64,000 bases of DNA from Paenibacillus silvae (GTDB lineage Bacteria; Bacillota; Bacilli; Paenibacillales; Paenibacillaceae). The position numbers and the translations under genes were made by a program. The stretch's first letter is position 1. Each line of letters begins with the position of its first letter. Location: contig NZ_BMFU01000005.1 of assembly GCF_014639235.1 (NCBI RefSeq), positions 23,058 through 87,057 of the forward strand, read 5' to 3'. Below, one piece after another: positions 61,829-64,000 of this stretch. The notes under the pieces are model-generated. The model worked only from the letters and a program-made list of their open reading frames with translations. It did no database searches and had not been told where the DNA came from.

Positions 61829-64000
61829 TTAGGTTTTGCCAAACGAAACAATTGTACCGTCAGGAGCAATATCAACATATTTCCCATTCTTTTTATAGCG
61901 AATTGTTCCTTCTACTGCTCCTGAAACAGTGCTTTTGGTCGAACCTTTTTTCGCAGTTCTAGCGAATTCTTCAGCTTTTCTTATATACTGTTCTAACGTT
62001 TCCGCCCCTACAGATGCTCCATGTTTTTTGAAATGATATTCAGCAGAATCCTCGACCTTGTGGAAGCTACCTTTGTTCCATTTTGTTAGATCACAATTAT
62101 GAACCCAAATACCAAGGTTAGAAACAAAGTAAGAATGGAAATCATCTACCTCAAAGTTATAGACCGTTGCTTCTCGTGGCTCTTTTTCAATCTTATCTAT
62201 TGCCAGTTTAGTACCGTCACTCGAAACAAGCAAGTCGCCAACTTTCAGGTCTTTTACGAACGTCCATCCCTTACCGTCTAACCAAAACGGATGCTCACCA
62301 GTAACCTCGATGATTTCATCCCCAATGTGGACATAGTAGATTTCGTCAGCCTGTTTTTGGAACAGCCCCACGACCTCTTTATACGCCACTTCTCCGGTTT
62401 CATCAGACTTGGCGAGAACCTTATCCCCTACCTCGATTTCCTCGATAGGTTTCTCCCCTTCGTCTGTTAACACTTTAGTCCCTGCCGTGAAGCAATTACA
62501 CGCTTTGCTAATAGCCTTATCGATGAACTTTCCACCTTTGGTGGATAATTTCGCGGATACTTTCCCTGCTGGATTCAGTTCCATAACCAGATATCCCGCT
62601 TGGAAAAATTGCTCCACCGACCACGGATTCTCCATTGATACACGGTAATATTCATTCAATGCGCTGACCGTTCCCATTGTCCAGAAGTCAATGATTCCCG
62701 ACCAAGTGCTGTGCGAATCCTTAAATAAATTCCATTGTTTTTGCCAGTACCCGAAGTCTTTGCCTGCCCCGCCTCCTGCACCCCACTCTTCTCGGTGCCC
62801 GCTCGGGTCTATATAGATTAACGGGTTATTCCTTACATACGTGTACAGGTTCAAACTCAGCGGATTCGTGAGTTGTCCTTCATACGAATCCTCGTTTATG
62901 AATCGTCCGACACTTGGATCATACCAACGCGCTCTCAGGTACTGGAGGCCCGTCACTTCATCCCAATACTCTCCGGCATAACGCAGGGCGTTCGGGACGG
63001 TCTCCTCTGTCGTTTCCGGATTGCCCCAGATATCGTATGTGTATCGATTCAATACATTGCCTGACGCATCCCGGATTTCCGTTACATCTCCATGGCCGTT
63101 GGTGACATAGGACTGGAGCTGGTTTTCTCCAGCAATCTGACGGGCGGTCAGCTTGCCAGCGGCATCGTAGATGTAACCTGCTGTAATCTGCACGTCTCCT
63201 GTGCTGCTTACTGTGCCTTCTGCCACCAACAATCCGCGATCATCATAGTAGTACCGGGTTGTCTGGCCCCCTGTACTCCGCTCGGTCATCAGACCGTCTC
63301 CATTGTAGCGGTAGCTCACACGCTGGTCGTTAACCGTGGCACCGGTCAGCTGGTTCCGCGCATCGTAGGTATAGGATGCTGGCGCGGGCGGGCTCCACTC
63401 TCGCTCGCTCTCCAGACTGCTCCGGTTATCCCGTACATCGTAGGCATACGTTTCCTGATACGGGCTGGACGTTTGGATCCGGTTCAGCTTGTCATAGGTG
63501 AATTGGGAAGCGACTCCCTGATCTGTTTTGCTCGTGATATTCCGGTTGTTATCATAGGCATAACTGTAGCTTGGGCCGTTCGTTCCATTGAACGTATGTG
63601 CAAGCCCCTTCAGGTTTAAGCCTTCGTAGGTGTAGACTTCCTTCCAACCCGATCCTGTACTTTTTTGTGCCAGACTGTTATTGCCGCGATACGTGTACGT
63701 AAAGCTGCCCAGCGCTGTTCCACTGCCACTCGTCAAGCTTAGCGATGCCGGCAGTGCAGCAGCTCCCTTATACGTCATATTCAGGTTGAGGGTGTAACTT
63801 CCGTGCTGGAACGTCTGACGTGTACGCGCGCCTCGGGCATCGTAACCCAGCGTTAGCACAGCTCCATCCGGGTACGTCATTTTCTCCAGTTCACCAACTG
63901 GCGTGTACGCATATTGGGTGATCCCCGCAGCATCCGTCATGCGGGTTCTCCGGCCCGCGGCATCATAGGTGTACGAGATCGTTCCGTCACTGGCCCGGTT
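61829..64000 (-). CDS. RHS-repeat polymorphic toxin with Hint domain (5' end outside window)
   Basis: At least 723 C-terminal residues of a large RHS/WapA-like surface toxin. Numbering from the Met at 63940: YD-repeats (TYDARNQLTG, YYYDDRGLLVAEG, YIYDAAGKLTA) to about 330, the RHS core end LQYLRARWYDPSVGRFINED and YIDPSG at about 378-381, then a linker. A Hint domain follows, from ACNCFTAGTKVLTDEGEKPI (about 481) to FVSNLGIWVHNC (616). The last 87 residues form the toxin domain: HKVEDSAEYHFKKHG, YIRKAEEFARTA, GTIRYKKNGKYVDIAPDGTI. The Hint domain is presumed to release the toxin. The reading frame is open through the window end. Confidence 0.93.
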   Translation of the reverse strand, partial: NRASDGTISYTYDAAGRRTRMTDAAGITQYAYTPVGELEKMTYPDGAVLTLGYDARGARTRQTFQHGSYTLNLNMTYKGAAALPASLSLTSGSGTALGSFTYTYRGNNSLAQKSTGSGWKEVYTYEGLNLKGLAHTFNGTNGPSYSYAYDNNRNITSKTDQGVASQFTYDKLNRIQTSSPYQETYAYDVRDNRSSLESEREWSPPAPASYTYDARNQLTGATVNDQRVSYRYNGDGLMTERSTGGQTTRYYYDDRGLLVAEGTVSSTGDVQITAGYIYDAAGKLTARQIAGENQLQSYVTNGHGDVTEIRDASGNVLNRYTYDIWGNPETTEETVPNALRYAGEYWDEVTGLQYLRARWYDPSVGRFINEDSYEGQLTNPLSLNLYTYVRNNPLIYIDPSGHREEWGAGGGAGKDFGYWQKQWNLFKDSHSTWSGIIDFWTMGTVSALNEYYRVSMENPWSVEQFFQAGYLVMELNPAGKVSAKLSTKGGKFIDKAISKACNCFTAGTKVLTDEGEKPIEEIEVGDKVLAKSDETGEVAYKEVVGLFQKQADEIYYVHIGDEIIEVTGEHPFWLDGKGWTFVKDLKVGDLLVSSDGTKLAIDKIEKEPREATVYNFEVDDFHSYFVSNLGIWVHNCDLTKWNKGSFHKVEDSAEYHFKKHGASVGAETLEQYIRKAEEFARTAKKGSTKSTVSGAVEGTIRYKKNGKYVDIAPDGTIVSFGKT

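Overview
The window comes from a spore-forming Gram-positive bacterium, most likely Paenibacillus. The evidence is the sporulation genes (spoVID, lonB, gerM), a C5-pathway heme operon joined to spoVID-valS-folC as in Bacilli, a T-box in front of valS, many TTG/GTG starts with strong GGAGG ribosome sites, and intergenic repeats of a kind I associate with Paenibacillus. No marker names the species.

1-28 kb is a conserved housekeeping block, almost all on the minus strand. Read in transcription order it runs: a TPR-like protein, tig, clpP, clpX, ispG, lonB, lonA, engB, hemA, hemX, sirC, hemC, a SUMT-HemD fusion, hemB, hemL, an RluA-type pseudouridine synthase, spoVID, valS, folC, murC (cut by the window edge). 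It combines protein quality control, tetrapyrrole synthesis from glutamyl-tRNA, spore coat assembly and folate/cell-wall enzymes. Intrinsic terminators split it after tig, ispG, lonA, the pseudouridine synthase gene and spoVID. A good vegetative promoter lies before tig, clpP, engB and valS.

28.2-37.3 kb is a segment bounded by two identical, oppositely oriented tRNA-Arg(TCT) genes. Just inside each are roughly 134-bp repeats ending in the tRNA 3' end, and then a 197-bp element made of four 26-bp repeats at identical offsets on both sides. Between them lie a CynX/NimT-type MFS transporter, a very large secreted subtilisin-like protease and a methyltransferase.

37.3-57.3 kb is mixed. It holds a small DUF4870-type membrane protein, two unknown small genes, an asparagine synthetase, a chemotaxis receptor, a five-gene operon of the poorly understood STM4011-STM4015 families (two radical SAM enzymes, a sulfatase-fold hydrolase, an ATP-grasp protein and an LRR protein), rdgB-rph-gerM, a YutG-type phosphatase, an ApbE/ferric-reductase-like/small secreted protein operon, an MBL-fold hydrolase, a methyltransferase and a DUF72 protein.

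57.4-64 kb is an AT-richer polymorphic-toxin locus. An RHS protein (5' end outside the window) carries a Hint domain and a short C-terminal toxin-like domain. It is followed by a presumed immunity gene, a displaced RHS 3'-end/toxin remnant with its own presumed immunity gene, and a row of small orphan immunity-like genes. The best candidates for little-described biology are the STM4011-4015 operon, this toxin archive and the 197-bp element.
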